Program-made: the position numbers and the translations under genes
Shown: positions 23,782 to 34,402 of the stretch, piece by piece
Layout of the letters: each line of letters starts with the position of its first letter
Position numbering within the stretch: the stretch's first letter is position 1
Origin: Lithobates sylvaticus
Lineage: Eukaryota > Chordata > Amphibia > Anura > Ranidae
Direction of reading: 5' to 3'
Assembly: GCA_028564925.1 (NCBI GenBank)
Contig: CM053029.1
Coordinates: forward strand, 579,447,955 to 579,511,954
DNA length: 64,000 nucleotides
Notes under the pieces: model-generated
What the model saw: the letters and a program-made list of their open reading frames with translations, nothing else
Databases searched by the model: none
What the model was told of the DNA's origin: nothing

Positions 23782-25458
23782 GTGACACTTTTTTGGGTGA
23801 CCAGTGACACAAATACAGTGATCAGTGTTAAAAAAAAATGCACTGTCACTGTACTAATGACACTGGAAGGGAAGGGGTTAGCATCAGGGGCGATCAAAGG
23901 GTTAAATGTGTTCCCTGGAAGAGCTTGCTAACCGTGTGGGACTGGGAGAGGTGCTTTGACTGGGGGAAGACAGAGATCTGTGTTCCCGCTTAGCAGGAAC
24001 ACAAGATTCCCATCTTCCCCTCTCACAGACCGCCGTTCTGAGAACGATCGTGTCGGCTGGACCCGCTGATTGCATAGCTCCCAACTGTCCCTGATTTTGA
24101 GGGACTGTCCCTGATTTCGAACAATGTCCCTCATTCCTCCTCATTTGTCCCTCATTTTGGTCTGATCTATATAAATGTATATAAAATGCACTTTTTATTT
24201 ATTAAAAAGTGATTTCCAGCGCTAAACCTTTCATCTGATTTTTAAGTTGCTGCATTTGTAAATTCCAAAAGCCAATTTAAAGGAATAGTAGTGGTATAAA
24301 AGCACTTTAACCAATCTTGTTTTTTTGTACAATTCTCCTTTAAGGGGGCGTGGCAGTGGGTGTGTCCTATGCTTGCATGCTTTTGCTGATAGGTGTCTCT
24401 CATTCCCATCTCAAAAAGTTGAGAGGCATGTGATTGGCTTCCGCTGTGTCCAATCACAGCTGGAGCGGGTCGCCCACGGCGCGAGCGCATACCCCAGACC
24501 CAGTGCCCGAAATCATGTACAGGTACGTAATTTTGCGCAAGAAGGCCGCCCTGCTGCAGTATATCTGCGTGGGACGGTCCATAAAAGGTTAATATGGACC
24601 GCTCGGGACCCGGTGCGCGTGCCCGGTGGTCGCGATGTCTGCCGGGCACCCGCGATTGCCCGGGAAAACAGCGAGACCGCGGAGCTGTGTGTGTAAACAC
24701 ACCGCTCCACGTCCTGTCACTGGAGAGGAGACCGATGATGTGTTCCAAGTACAGAGGAACACCGATCGGTTTTCCTCCCCTTGTGAGTCCCCTCCCCCTA
24801 CAGTTAGAATCACTTGCAGGGAACATATATTAACCCCTGCAGCGCCCCCTAGTGTTAACCCCTTCCCTGCCAGTCACATTTACACAGTAATCAGTGCAAT
24901 TTTATAGCAATGATCGCTGTGTAAATGTGAATGGTCCCAAAAATGTGTCAAAAGTGTCCGAAGTGTCCACCGCAATGTCGCAGTCTCGAAAAAAATCGCA
25001 GATCGCCGCCATTACTAGTAAAAAAAAAGAAAAAAAAAATGCAATAAATCTATCCCCTATTTTGTAGACGCTATAACTTTTGCGCAAACCAATCAATAAA
25101 TGCCTATTGCGATTTTTTTACCAAAAATATGTAGAATAATACGTATCGGCCTAAACTGAGTAAAACATTTTTTTTTTTTTTTTAAAAGGGATATTTATTA
25201 AGGGCAAAAAGTAAAAAATATTGTGTTTTTTTTCAAAATTGTCGCTCTTCTTTGGTTTATGGTGCAAAAAATAAAAAACGCAGAGGTGATCAAATACCAC
25301 CAAAAGAAAGCTCTATTTGTGGGAAAAAAAAGGACGTCAATTTTGTTTGGGTGCAACGTCGCACGACCGTGCAATTGTCAGTTAAAGTGACGCAGTGCCG
25401 AATCGCAAAAAGTGCTCTGGTAAACAAGGGGGAAAAATCGCCCAGGGCTGAAGCGGTT
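23782..25458 (+). mobile_element. TTAA module type B copies with an inserted element
   Basis: Type B landmarks run from 23800 to 25458: GGGGTTAGCATCAGGG, a GTACAGGTACGT palindrome near 24518, CCCCCTAGTGTTAACCCCTT near 24845, and the standard right half 24890-25458 ending GGGCTGAAGCGGTTAA. A separate element at about 24072-24432 interrupts it. Confidence 0.6.
24072..24432. mobile_element. Inserted element with CTCCCAACTGTCCC end
   Basis: The left end is CATAGCTCCCAACTGTCCC. The right end, inverted, is CATGCCTCTCAACTTTTTG. TGATTG occurs at both junctions, a possible target duplication. Internally it has GTCCCTGATTT/GTCCCTCATT direct repeats. The family is not recognised. Confidence 0.5.
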
Positions 25459-25630
25459 AACTGACAATTGTGCGGTGGTGCGACGCTGTACCCAAATTAA
25501 ATTTATGTAAGTTTTTTCCCAGGATTACAGGACTTTGGAATGGGGGGGGGGGGTTGACATTTGAGCTCTTGATTTGCACAAGGGGGAGGAAATATTATGA
25601 GCTCGGTTTTGGATAGAATGAGTTTGAGTA

Positions 25631-26039
25631 ATGCCACGTACACACGACCGGACTTTTCGACAGACTTTGTCCGGCGGACTAAATCCGACAGACAGTTCGA
25701 TCGTGTGTGGGCTCCAGCGGACTTTTTCGTCCCAAAAGTCCGGCGGACCTAGAAATAAAACTTGCTTCAAATCTTTCCGACGGACTCGAGTCCGGTCGAA
25801 AAATCCGGCCGCCTGTGTGCTAGTCCGACGGACTAAAACCGAAGCTAGGGCAGCTATTGGCTACTGGCTATGAACTTCCTTATTCTACATAATCACGTTC
25901 AAATCCGTCTGACTTTTGGAGTGATCGTGTGTGGCCAAGTCCGTTGGTTTGAAAGTCCGGTGGACCTCAGCTGCAAAGTCCGTTGGATTGTCCGCCGGAC
26001 CAAGTCCGTTGAGAAATCCGGTCATAAGTGATGTGACAT
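25631..26039. mobile_element. MITE, ATGCCACGTACACACGACCG family, diverged right end
   Basis: It begins ATGCCACGTACACACGACCG after TA. The right end (GTCATAAGTGATGTGACAT) is a poor copy of the tip seen at 41814, so the border with the following LINE fragment is uncertain. Internal GTCCGGCGGAC motifs match the copy at 41406-41814. Confidence 0.7.
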
Positions 26040-26267
26040 CCAGACTGATATGTCTGTTAGTAAGTTGGTGATGTGTAAGGAGACTGATGTTGTGAGCTGA
26101 GGGGTAGAGAGATAGATTTGGGTGTCATCAGCGTAGAAGTTGTATTGAAAGCCATGGGAGGCCATCAACTGACCCAGGGAGGAGGTGAAGAGGTCCAAGA
26201 ACAGAACCTTGGGGAACCCCAATAGAGAAAGGAAGAGGAGAGGAGGAAGTAGAGTTGTAAGTGACAC
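26022..26267 (-). pseudogene. LINE reverse transcriptase fragment (YADD box)
   Basis: The minus strand reads [20 protein letters not shown] then [19 protein letters not shown] is the catalytic box of LINE reverse transcriptase. The preceding [10 protein letters not shown]-type motif is present in altered frame. The copy is truncated on both sides and most like L2-clade elements by eye. Confidence 0.75.
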
Positions 26268-26299
26268 TGAAGGTATATAAATTCCATTTCCAGGGCTGG

Positions 26300-27487
26300 A
26301 CTGTTATTAAGCACTTGCCATCATTATACGGCGGCAGGTCGGCTTGTTCTCACGAATCATGTTAGCTGTACGGCAGCCCCTTTAACAGCTATAGCGGGCT
26401 TAGCGGTGAAGCCAATGCACATGGCCACCCTCCGTGATGTCCGCCGGCCACCCGTGATCGCTCCACAGTGAATAGGGATCTGTCAATGTAAACAAACAGA
26501 TCTTTGTTCTGACAGGGGAGTAGAGAGTGATTGTCTGTTCCTTGTGATTAAGAACAGCGATATCTCTGTACTCCCAGTCAGTCCCCTCCCCTCATAGTTA
26601 GAAACACCTCCCAGGGAACACATTAAACACCTTAACCCCTAGTGTTAACCTATTTCCGGCCAATGTCATTTATACAGTGATCAATGCATATTTATAGCAC
26701 TGATCGCCGTGTAAATGTCAATGGTCCTAAAAAAGTGTCAAAAGTGTCCGATCTGTCCGCCGCAATGTTGCAGTCCTACTAAAAATTACTGATCGCCGTC
26801 ATTACTAGTAAGAACTATTAATAATGAAAATGACATAAAACTATCCCCTATTTTGTAGACGCTATAACTATTGCGCAAACAAATCAACATACACTCAATG
26901 CGATTTTTTATTTTTTGGGGGATATTTGGGGGGTAACCCCTAGCAACCAATCAGTGAGCAGTATTACTGTACAGTAATCTCTAGCAACCAATCAACAAGA
27001 AGAAATCATGTGCTGTAACCTCTAGCAACTAATTAGTGAGCTGTAATGTGTGCTGTAACCTCTAGCAACCAGTCAATAAGTGGTAATGACATGCTGTAAC
27101 CTCTGGCAACCAATTGCAATCACTGCCTGATCTGACACAGTAAACTGATTTTAAGTCCAGCTGATATTTATTGTATGTCTCAGAACAGAGCACAAAGCAG
27201 AGAACAAAATTGCATGTGGGGGGGAAGAAAATGTTTGCCCAGGGTCCAATCAACATTAAAGACTGCCCTGTATTTATTATAGAAAAAAGTAAAAAAAAAA
27301 TTTGGTTTATAGTGCAAAAAATAAAAACCGCAGAGGTGATCAAATACCACCAAAAGAAAGCTTTATTTGTGGGACCTCAATTTTGTTTGGGTACAGTGTC
27401 GCAGGACCACACAAATGTCAGTTAAAGCGACGCAGTGCCGTATCGCAAAAAATGGCCTGGTCATTAAGGGGGCAAATCTTCCGGTCC
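26300..27487 (+). mobile_element. TTAA module type B, long diverged copy
   Basis: Starts near TTAAGCACTTGCCATCATTA (26307) and ends GGGGGCAAATCTTCCGGTCC before TTAA at 27488-27491. Its right half is disrupted by the four-copy CTAGCAACCAATCA repeat and adjoining sequence (26935-27290), then resumes at 27297 with CAAATACCACCAAAAGAAAG. Confidence 0.55.
26935..27120. repeat. Tandem repeat, ~50-bp unit, about four copies
   Basis: Repeated TAACCTCTAGCAACCAATCA followed by a variable AGTGAGC/AATGACATGCTG segment. It looks like a short minisatellite inside type B sequence. Confidence 0.75.
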
Positions 27488-27491
27488 TTAA

Positions 27492-27957
27492 AGTGGTTGT
27501 AAACCCTTTTTACTACAGGCAAGCCTATAATATATATACATATATATATATATATACAGGCTTACCTGTAGCTACCCCATATATCTCCTAAACCTGCACA
27601 GTTTAGGAGATATCTCTGTCATTTGATGTGTCGATGGTGTCGGCACATGCGCACTTAAGCAAACTGAAGCAATCACATGTACGTGCCGTTTCTTCAGTTA
27701 GACTGTGCTGTTAGTGGTTGATGTTACCGGTTGGTGTTGACGTCATCGCAGCTCCGGCCAATCACAGCGCCGGAGCCGCGATACCCGGATGCAACCCCCC
27801 GGGGAGATGTCGGCCGCCGGAGCAGTGAACGAGGACCGCTGCGGGGGCTTCGATCTCAGGTAAGTATTTCATAATGAGCTAGTATGCGATGCATACTAGC
27901 TCATCATGCCTTTGTCTTGCAGGTTTTTATTTTTTATTCTTAGGGTTAACAACCACT
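27492..27957 (-). mobile_element. TTAA module type A, 466 bp, compact copy
   Basis: TTAA lies on both sides (27488-27491 and 27958-27961). Ends are AGTGGTTGTAAACCC and GGGTTAACAACCACT, a good inverted repeat. Outward donors are TTACCTGTAG (reverse, near 27561) and CTCAG|GTAAGT (27855-27865). The palindrome with GCTAGTATGC arms is at 27870-27908. A (TA)n tract expanded near 27527-27556. It is joined by single TTAA sites to type B sequences on both sides. Confidence 0.8.
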
Positions 27958-27961
27958 TTAA

Positions 27962-29106
27962 CCACTTCAATCCCGGTCACTTTCGCCCCCTTCCTTCCTA
28001 GACCAATTTTCAGCTTTCAGCGCTCTCACACTTTGAATGACAATTGCGCGGTCATGCTACACTGTACCCAAATTACATTTTTATTATTTTGTTCCCACAA
28101 ATAGAGCTTTATTTTAGTGGTATTTGATCAGTGGTATTTGAAAAAAAGACAGAAAATTTTGAAAAAAAATATGTTTTTTTTGTTTCAGTTTCAAAACTTT
28201 GTAAATAAGTAAGTTTTCTCCTTCACTGATGGGCACTGATGGGGCTGCACTGACTAGCACTGATAAGGTGGCACTGATGGGCACCGATGAGGTGGCACCA
28301 ATGAAGTGGCACTGATGAGGTGGTATTGATGGGCACTGATATGTGGCACTGGTAAGCGGCACTGATGGGCACTGATAGGTGGCACTGTTGGGCGACACGG
28401 ATTGGCATGGATAGGCGACATGGATGGGCATGGATAGGTGGCACAGATGGGCATGGATAGGCGGCACGGATGAGCTTGGATGGGCACTGATAGGCGGCAT
28501 GGATGGGTACTGATAGGTGGCACGGATGGGCACTGATAGGTGGAACGGATGGGCACTGATAGGTGGCATTGTATTGTATTGTATTGTACTGATGGATGCC
28601 AATCAGTGCCAAACAATAATGCATGCCAATCAGTGATGCCCATTGTGGGCACTGATTGGCATCCATTGTGGGCACTGATTGGCATCCATTGTAGGCACTG
28701 ACTGCATCCCTGGTGGTCTAGAGTGGCATACCTGGTGGTGGGCATCCCTGGTGGTCTGGTGGTGTCCCTGGCGGTCCAGTGTGGGCATCCTCGGGGGGGG
28801 GGGCTGCACTGATAATCGATCAGCACAGACCCCCCTGTCAGAGGAGCAGCCGATCGGCTCTCCTCTACTCGCGTCTGACAGACGTAAGTGAGGAAAAGCC
28901 GATCACCGGCTCTTCCTGTTTACACTCTGATCAGTCGTGATTGGACGCGGCTGATCACATGATCATAGTTGCGGGATGTCAGGCTGACACCCCGCAACAA
29001 CTATCACCGCGATGCGCACCCCCAGGGCGCACAGCGGCTCAAAATCGTCAGGGTTTTTAAACCACTTTGCCGCCGTCATTTTGCTATAGGGCGGGGCGGC
29101 AAGTGG
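27962..29106 (+). mobile_element. TTAA module type B variant with internal minisatellite
   Basis: Begins CCACTTCAATCCCGG and ends GGGCGGCAAGTGG, each next to TTAA (27958-27961 and 29107-29110). The CCACTT/AAGTGG tips form a short inverted repeat. It shares GACAATTGCG, CAAATAGAGC and GGTATTTGATCA segments with type B. The centre is filled by the minisatellite at 28215-28800. Confidence 0.7.
28215..28800. repeat. GGGCACTGATAGG-type minisatellite
   Basis: A degenerate array of about 10-, 20- and 30-bp units such as GGGCACTGATAGGTGGCAC, drifting to GGGCATGGATAGG and then GGGCACTGATTGGCATCCAT. It gives open frames in several phases on the minus strand, all artefacts. Confidence 0.9.
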
Positions 29107-29110
29107 TTAA

Positions 29111-29400
29111 GTGGTTCATTTTTCATTTGCTATGGCACGGTGCTTTTTTTTACCACTTTTGGTTTGTTTTATGTCTCATAGGTCTATGAGCTTGGGATAG
29201 CAGCGCCCCTAGCCCAGCAGTTCTCATCCACTTGGGCAGTAGTCCATGCGCCTGGACATCTGTATGTTTATAAATTCCATTTGCATACAATGTTGCATGA
29301 CCGAGCAATTGCCTGTTAAAGTAGCGCAGTGCTGAATAGCAAAAAAATGGCCTGGTCATGAAGGGGGTAAAACTTTTCAGAGGTCAAGTGGTTAAATTAT
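29111..29400. repeat. Fragment of type B sequence
   Basis: After TTAA the sequence keeps type B phrases (TTGCATGACCGAGCAATTG, TAGCGCAGTGCTGAATAGC, GGCCTGGTCATGAAGGGGGT) and ends AAGTGGTTAAATT near 29396. It is a partial copy with non-module sequence in the middle. Confidence 0.5.
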
Positions 29401-30055
29401 GTTACACTGTTACAAATGCAACATAATCCACATCATGACTCTCACTTATTTTTTATGTCATGGGCAATGCTAATATTAAACAGCACAAGTTAAAATGATT
29501 GTCACGCTATGTTCTTTAGTAAATTTATCCTAAATACCTCCAAACTTTATGGCGTACATGTAAGAGCGGTGTATGCAGCTGTTTGGGCAAGGACAGGACA
29601 TTGCGTCTCGGGGCTGTTCACGCTTACTGCAGCAGCTCACTCAACACCAAGGTTGTCACTTTCTGTTTCCAAGTTCCACGAGTTGCGCAGAGGCCTGAAA
29701 CTTGCGTTCTGAATACAATAAACAAGTAGTTAGCTAGGAGAAAAGGTTATATGAACAAATATTAACAAGTAAACTATTTAGACATGGCAGATTTGTTATA
29801 TCAACAATATGTAACTTGAACAGTCTCTGGTTATAGGTCGTTTCAACAACTTGCAGTCTTGGCAGAGGAGCGGTGTGAATTTAAGAGGCCAGGGTATGAA
29901 GACCTGCGTGACTCTTGCTTTCGTATATTGATATTATATGTCTGGCAGAGAGTAAGTCAGACTTTCCACTTGCCAGATTGGAGAATAAAGACTGGTTCAA
30001 ATATATAATATAAAATATTTTAAAGCAGAAGTTTACGTATGAATTTTATTGTATG
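29401..30055. other. No recognised feature
   Basis: Moderate AT content and possibly single-copy. A small frame at 29509-29712 has no flanking splice signals or family resemblance. Confidence 0.5.
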
Positions 30056-30180
30056 CAGTGAAACTTTGGATTGAGAGTAACTTGGTTTGAGGGTGTTTTG
30101 CAAGACAAGCAAAATTTTGTAAATAAATTTTGACTTGATATACAAGCGATGTCTTGATATACGAGTAGCGTCATGTCACA
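30056..30180 (+). mobile_element. Fragment of a mariner/Tigger-like element
   Basis: Contains CAGTGAAACTTTGGATTGAG, AACTTGGTTTGAGGGTGTTT and GATATACAAGCGATGTCTTG, reminiscent of pogo/Tigger-type short elements by memory. Only one end is visible. Confidence 0.4.
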
Positions 30181-30231
30181 ACTGAGTAAAAAAGAGAAGA
30201 GAGGCGCCTCTAAGTGTAGCAATATGGTTAC

Positions 30232-30628
30232 TAGACATGTGCACACTGAAATATTTCGTTTCGGAATTTCGTTTTCGTCTGAAAAATAAAATTATTTAGT
30301 AACTCCCGAAATTCGTTTTTATTTATTTTGTTTCGTTAAAAAATGCATTCCTCCAGAAATCCGAAATAATTAACCACTTGCTTACTGGGCACTTAAACCC
30401 CCCTCCTACCCAGACCAATTTTCAGCTTTCAGCGCTGACGCACTTTGAATGACAATTGCACGGTCATACAACACTGTACTCAAATGAGATTTACAAATAG
30501 AGAATAGAGAAATAAAGCATTTGTTTATGTCGGATCTTTCGGTTTTCGGATTCTGCACGTTCGTTATCGTTTGTTAAAACGATAACGAAAATACCTGAAA
30601 TTCGGATGAAAACGAATGCACATGTCTA
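30232..30628. mobile_element. hAT MITE, 397 bp, with inserted type B piece
   Basis: The ends are TAGACATGTGCA and TGCACATGTCTA. The 8-bp target duplication ATGGTTAC is perfect (30224-30231 and 30629-30636), diagnostic of hAT. GAAATTCGTTTTC-type subterminal repeats occur on both sides. The middle (about 30371-30510) holds a fragment beginning TTAACCACTTGC that matches type B, so one module landed inside this MITE. Confidence 0.92.
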
Positions 30629-30649
30629 ATGGTTACATTTAATGAATGC

Positions 30650-30730
30650 TCTGCTGGGGTTTTTTTTGCCTTCCTCTGGATCAACTGTGGGTATAGAATG
30701 GGGTATATGGGATTGTATGATATATATATA

Positions 30731-30783
<53 letters not shown>

Positions 30784-30865
30784 TTTAATTTGTGGTTGAA
30801 CTGGATGGACTTGTGTCTTTTTTCAACCTAACTAACTATGTAACTATGTAACTATGTAACATTTA
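30650..30865 (+). mobile_element. LINE 3' UTR tail with (TA)n expansion
   Basis: TTTTTGCCTTCCTCTGGATC, then a TA run (30720-30780), then GGTTGAACTGGATGGACTTG and a TATGTAAC tail. It is the same 3' end as at 18940-19031 (CR1/L2-type). No coding part remains. Confidence 0.65.
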
Positions 30866-30936
30866 GCAACTCACATGGTTGATGATTAAAAGAGGCACAT
30901 CTAAGTATGCAGGCATCCGGGTAAAGATGTCCACAT

Positions 30937-32241
30937 GGAATGTTGGAAGTAGGGAGTTCCAGTAATCAACTGGCCATAATGGGGGTCCCCCATAACTCAT
31001 TAATAGAGGTGCTGGAAGCAGACTCATTTACTCAGAAAGGTCCAACGATAGTCTTGATGAACAAAGTGTGGCAGGCAGTTAAGTTGATCTTGGGCTATGG
31101 TGGAGTGAGTGTGCTCACCCCCCTTTGGAACAATAGGAACTTAACTGAAATAGCCGGCATAGAGAGACCCCGAGAATGGGGAAGGCAGGGTATCGGTCGC
31201 TTGGTACAGCTGTATGAGGGGAACCAGTTTAAGCCATTTGAAGAACTTAGATGAGAATTCAATATTCCAAATAGTACGTTCTACAAGTATTTGCAGGTTA
31301 GGCATGGAGTACAGGCCCAATTTGGGTCTTTAATCATCGAATGGGTGAGGACTCCCTTTCTCAATAAATTGATCGAAATGGGACCAGCAAGATACCTGAT
31401 CTCTAAGTTATATGCTGAATTGGCTGATAGAACCATGAGAAAGAAGGGGCGGGACAGGAGTAGAGCAGGGTGGGAGCAAGACATAGGGCCAATAACTCCA
31501 GAGCGATGGGCCAAGATCCTGGAACAGGGATGCTTGGTTTCAATATCCCCCTCACAAAGGTTCTCCCACTTATTCCTTATCCATAGAGCCTATTATACAC
31601 ATTTGATACATATGGTATGGAAGTGCCCCAAATTACATAGATACTGGATCGAGATTGTACAAAGGATAAATAGAGTTTTTAGTACCACATTGGAACCAGA
31701 GGCTGAGACCTGCCTACTGGGAAGCTTTGAGGAAGGAGGAGCCCCCCCGCTAACAAGGACAGCTGTTGTTAGATGCTTATATCAAGCTTGGCGTCTAATA
31801 GCGCAGAATTGGCAGACAAAAACTCCCCCCTTACCCCGGGTATGGGCCGAGTATATTAATTCTATGATATGGTGCGAGAGGGCGATACTTGTTAGACAGA
31901 ATAACCTAAAGAAGTTTATAGGGCTATGGGCTTCTCACTAACCCCGCTTTATGCATAGGCACCCTGGGTGAGAGTACGATCCCCAGTTACCTGGTGGAGC
32001 ATAGTATGGTACACGACCCCAATACTGACTTATCTTTTGTTTCTGATTGTATGGATACCAGTGGCGCGCGACGGGGGGGTGGCATGAAGATAGGGAAAGC
32101 AACACTCAAACTCCTGTTTCCTTGTATCTCTGGGTAATGAGGTTAGATACTATATTTTTGTAAATTTTCCTCTTGCCTCTTTTTTCTTTACCCATATTGT
32201 ATGCTGTAAACTTTGTAATGTGAAAACGAAATAAAAATTAC
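30937..32241 (+). mobile_element. 5'-truncated L1-like (Tx1-type) LINE with target duplication
   Basis: A perfect 11-bp duplication GATGTCCACAT flanks the insertion (30926-30936 and 32242-32252). It contains the C-terminal part of ORF2 (30940-31941) and a ~300-bp 3' UTR ending in AATAAAAATTA. 5' truncation and variable-length duplication are the signature of target-primed reverse transcription. Confidence 0.9.
30940..31941 (+). pseudogene. C-terminal ORF2 of an L1-like LINE
   Basis: A single frame codes for the region after the reverse transcriptase catalytic core. It includes FNIPNSTFYKYLQVRHGVQA, WEQDIGPITPERWAKILEQG and the cysteine/histidine region HMVWKCPKLHRYW, which resembles the C-terminal zinc-knuckle-like part of L1/Tx1 ORF2. 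The frame is interrupted by one TGA at 31252-31254 (LR*EFN, a likely CGA to TGA change) and ends LWASH*. The start is a truncation point, not a true start. Confidence 0.85.
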
Positions 32242-32252
32242 GATGTCCACAT

Positions 32253-32606
32253 AGACCACTCTCCGCACCGCCATCGACGTCGCCCCTCCCCCCAGCACTG
32301 CCCTTTTCTCCCCAAAGCTCCATTCTGTGGGCGGTCCCTCAGCATCATCATGTACAATGTAGGGCTGTTAACCCTGCATTGTATGTGGAGGAGGCCAGCA
32401 TGTGACCAGGGCTGTAAGCTGCTTATAGAGGAGACTGCAGGGCACCATTCATACCGCTGGAGGGATCCTGCTGGAGTGCAGAATAAAGTATTCCTCCTTA
32501 TTCTGGCTCCGCTAAACGATAATGAGCATTTAACTATTGCAGTGTGAGGGGGCCTCACTGCAAGAATATTTTTTTGTTTTGCATAGAGTGGGGCTATAAA
32601 GCATTA
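32253..32606. other. No recognised gene
   Basis: Sequence that flanked the LINE target. Contains a ~20-bp inverted pair near 32352-32385 (ACAATGTAGGG...CCCTGCATTGT), possibly part of an unrecognised MITE. Confidence 0.45.
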
Positions 32607-32614
32607 CTTTACTC

Positions 32615-33548
32615 CGGGGGTCGGCGATGAATGTAATCGACCAGTCGACTGCAGGGAGCCAACAGGTGAATCATGACCATGGCTCTGTCTACCCCTAGCC
32701 TCCGACAGACTTATGTTAACTGCAGAGTGGAGAGGGGGAGGCAGCATAGTGTTGGATGGAGGGTGGGGATGGGAACTGCCTCAGTGATTGGTTAGTAGAG
32801 GGTCCTAGCAACCAATCACCAGCTTGTTTTTATGAACTCTGGCAGCTCCCGCCTTCCACCCAGCACTATGCTGTCTCCTGATCTCCGCTCTGCTGTACAG
32901 ACTCTGGCAGGTAGGAAGTGCTACCCAGGCAGCACTGTGTGTATGTGGGGGGAGGGGGGAGATGGTGTAAATGAGACAGAGGAGACACTGTTGGAGGGGG
33001 GGCAGAGGACACTACAGTGTGGGGGGGATTGTGATGAGAAATAGACAGACGACACTGCTTTGGGGGATGGGGAGGCAGAGGACAATGCTTTCAGGGGCAG
33101 AGGACACTGCTATGGGGGGTAGAGTACTCTACAGTGGGGGGGGGGTTGATGTGAAGGGGGCATAGGACACTCTTTTGGGGGGTACGGGACACTACTGGGG
33201 GGAGGGGTGATGTGAAGGGGGGCAGAGGACACTGCTTTGGGGAGAGGATACAGGGCACTGGTGTGGGGGGAGGGGGCAGAGAAAACTACAGTGTGGCAAT
33301 AATGTGAAGGGGCAGAAGGCACTGCGTTGGGAGGGTACAGAACACTACTGTGGGGGAGAGATGCAGAGGACACTGCAATGGGGGGGCAGGGGACACTACA
33401 GTGAGGGGGGGGTGTTGTGAAGGGGACAGAGGACCCTGCTGGGAGCAGAGGGGCAAAGGACAACCCCCCCCCCCCAGGATCTTTGCTTTCCACCATGTTT
33501 TCATGTTGTCCAGGTAGATATCCACCTCTGAAGGGTTGCCTACCCCTG
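32615..33548. mobile_element. hAT-type MITE filled with a G-rich minisatellite
   Basis: The left tip is CGGGGGTCGGCGATG. The right tip is GGGTTGCCTACCCCTG, whose inverse is CAGGGGTAGGCAACCC, a typical hAT end. The 8-bp flanks are CTTTACTC and CTTTAATC (one mismatch). A pair GGTTAGTAGAGG / TAGCAACCAATC lies inside. The right two thirds are the G-rich array at 32945-33470. Confidence 0.75.
32945..33470 (+). repeat. G-rich minisatellite (GGGGGGCAGAGGACACTGCT)
   Basis: Degenerate ~20-45-bp units with GGCAGAGGACACT alternating with runs of 5-9 G. The G-rich plus strand could form quadruplexes. Open frames across it are artefacts. Confidence 0.9.
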
Positions 33549-33599
33549 CTTTAATCAGTGTGTGTGTGTGAGGGGGTTCACAGTTGTTTGCAGACACTT

Positions 33600-34380
33600 A
33601 ATATTGTACCGCTCTCCAACCCTTCATGAACAGACTGCCTCCTGCTACAGCCAAATATTTCTAATTTTGATTTATCAGTCCAGAGCACCTTCTGACATTT
33701 TTCTGCACCCCAGTTCCTGTGCTATCATACATAAGACGTGGAAACCAGGCTAAGTGACTCAACTATGCACGAAAACATAGAAACTGGGGTGCAGGAAAAT
33801 GGCAGCAGGTGCTCTGGACTGATGAGTCAAAATTTGAAATATTTGGCTGTAGCAGGAAGCAGTTTTTTGGTGAAGGGCTGGAGAGCGGTACAATAATCAA
33901 TGTCTGTAGGCAACAGTAAAGCATGGTGGGGGTTCAATGCAAGTTTGGGGCTGCATTTCCGTAAATACAGAGTTGGAGATTTGGTCAAAATCAATGGTGT
34001 CCTCAATGCTGAGAAATATAGGCAGATACTTATCTATCATGCCATACCATCAGGGATGCGTGTGATTGGTCCCAAATGTATCTCTGCAGCAGGACAACCA
34101 CCCCAAACATACAGCCATTGTCATTAAGAACTATCTTCAGCGTAAAGAAGAACAAGGAGTTCTGAGCTCAACATCATGGAGTCTGTCTGGGATTACATGA
34201 AGAGACAGAAGGATTTGCGGCAGCCGACATCCACAGAAGATCTGTGGTTAGTTCCCCAAGATGTTTGGAACAACCTACCTGCCGAGTTCCTTCAATAACT
34301 GTGTTCAAGTCTACCTAGAAGAATTTATGCTGTTTTGAAGGCAAAGGGCGGTCATTTACTTCTGTTCTTCTGTTCATTTA
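33600..34380 (+). mobile_element. Decayed Tc1/mariner with an inverted duplication at its left
   Basis: From 33788 the plus strand resembles a Tc1 transposase centre: WTDESKFEIFG (first D box), then TVKHGGGS-like and QDNHPKHTA-like segments in different frames, and NYLQRKEE...SPD-like remnants. The stretch 33602-33715 is the reverse complement of about 33788-33897, so part of the gene is duplicated head to head. Neither terminal repeat is clear, and many lesions are present. Confidence 0.75.
33602..33897. repeat. Inverted repeat (arms ~110 bp) in the Tc1 remnant
   Basis: The arms are 33602-33715 and 33788-33897 with a ~70-bp spacer. Matching landmarks are TTGTACCGCTCTCCA / TGGAGAGCGGTACAA and AGTCCAGAGCACCT / AGGTGCTCTGGACT. 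Arm identity is roughly 85-90% by eye. Confidence 0.85.
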
Positions 34381-34402
34381 CTTTTTTTTATGATTTTGTT
34401 AA

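Noticed and set aside
24242-24907. Overlapping frames on both strands in a GC-rich patch, up to 194 codons
   Set aside because: The patch is the GC-rich left half of a type B module; frames overlap in many phases and match no family.
28114-28826. Overlapping minus-strand frames rich in HLSVPI/ISAH repeats
   Set aside because: Translation of the GGGCACTGATAGG minisatellite in several phases.
33110-33597. Proline/serine-rich minus-strand frames
   Set aside because: Translation of the G-rich minisatellite in the hAT MITE.
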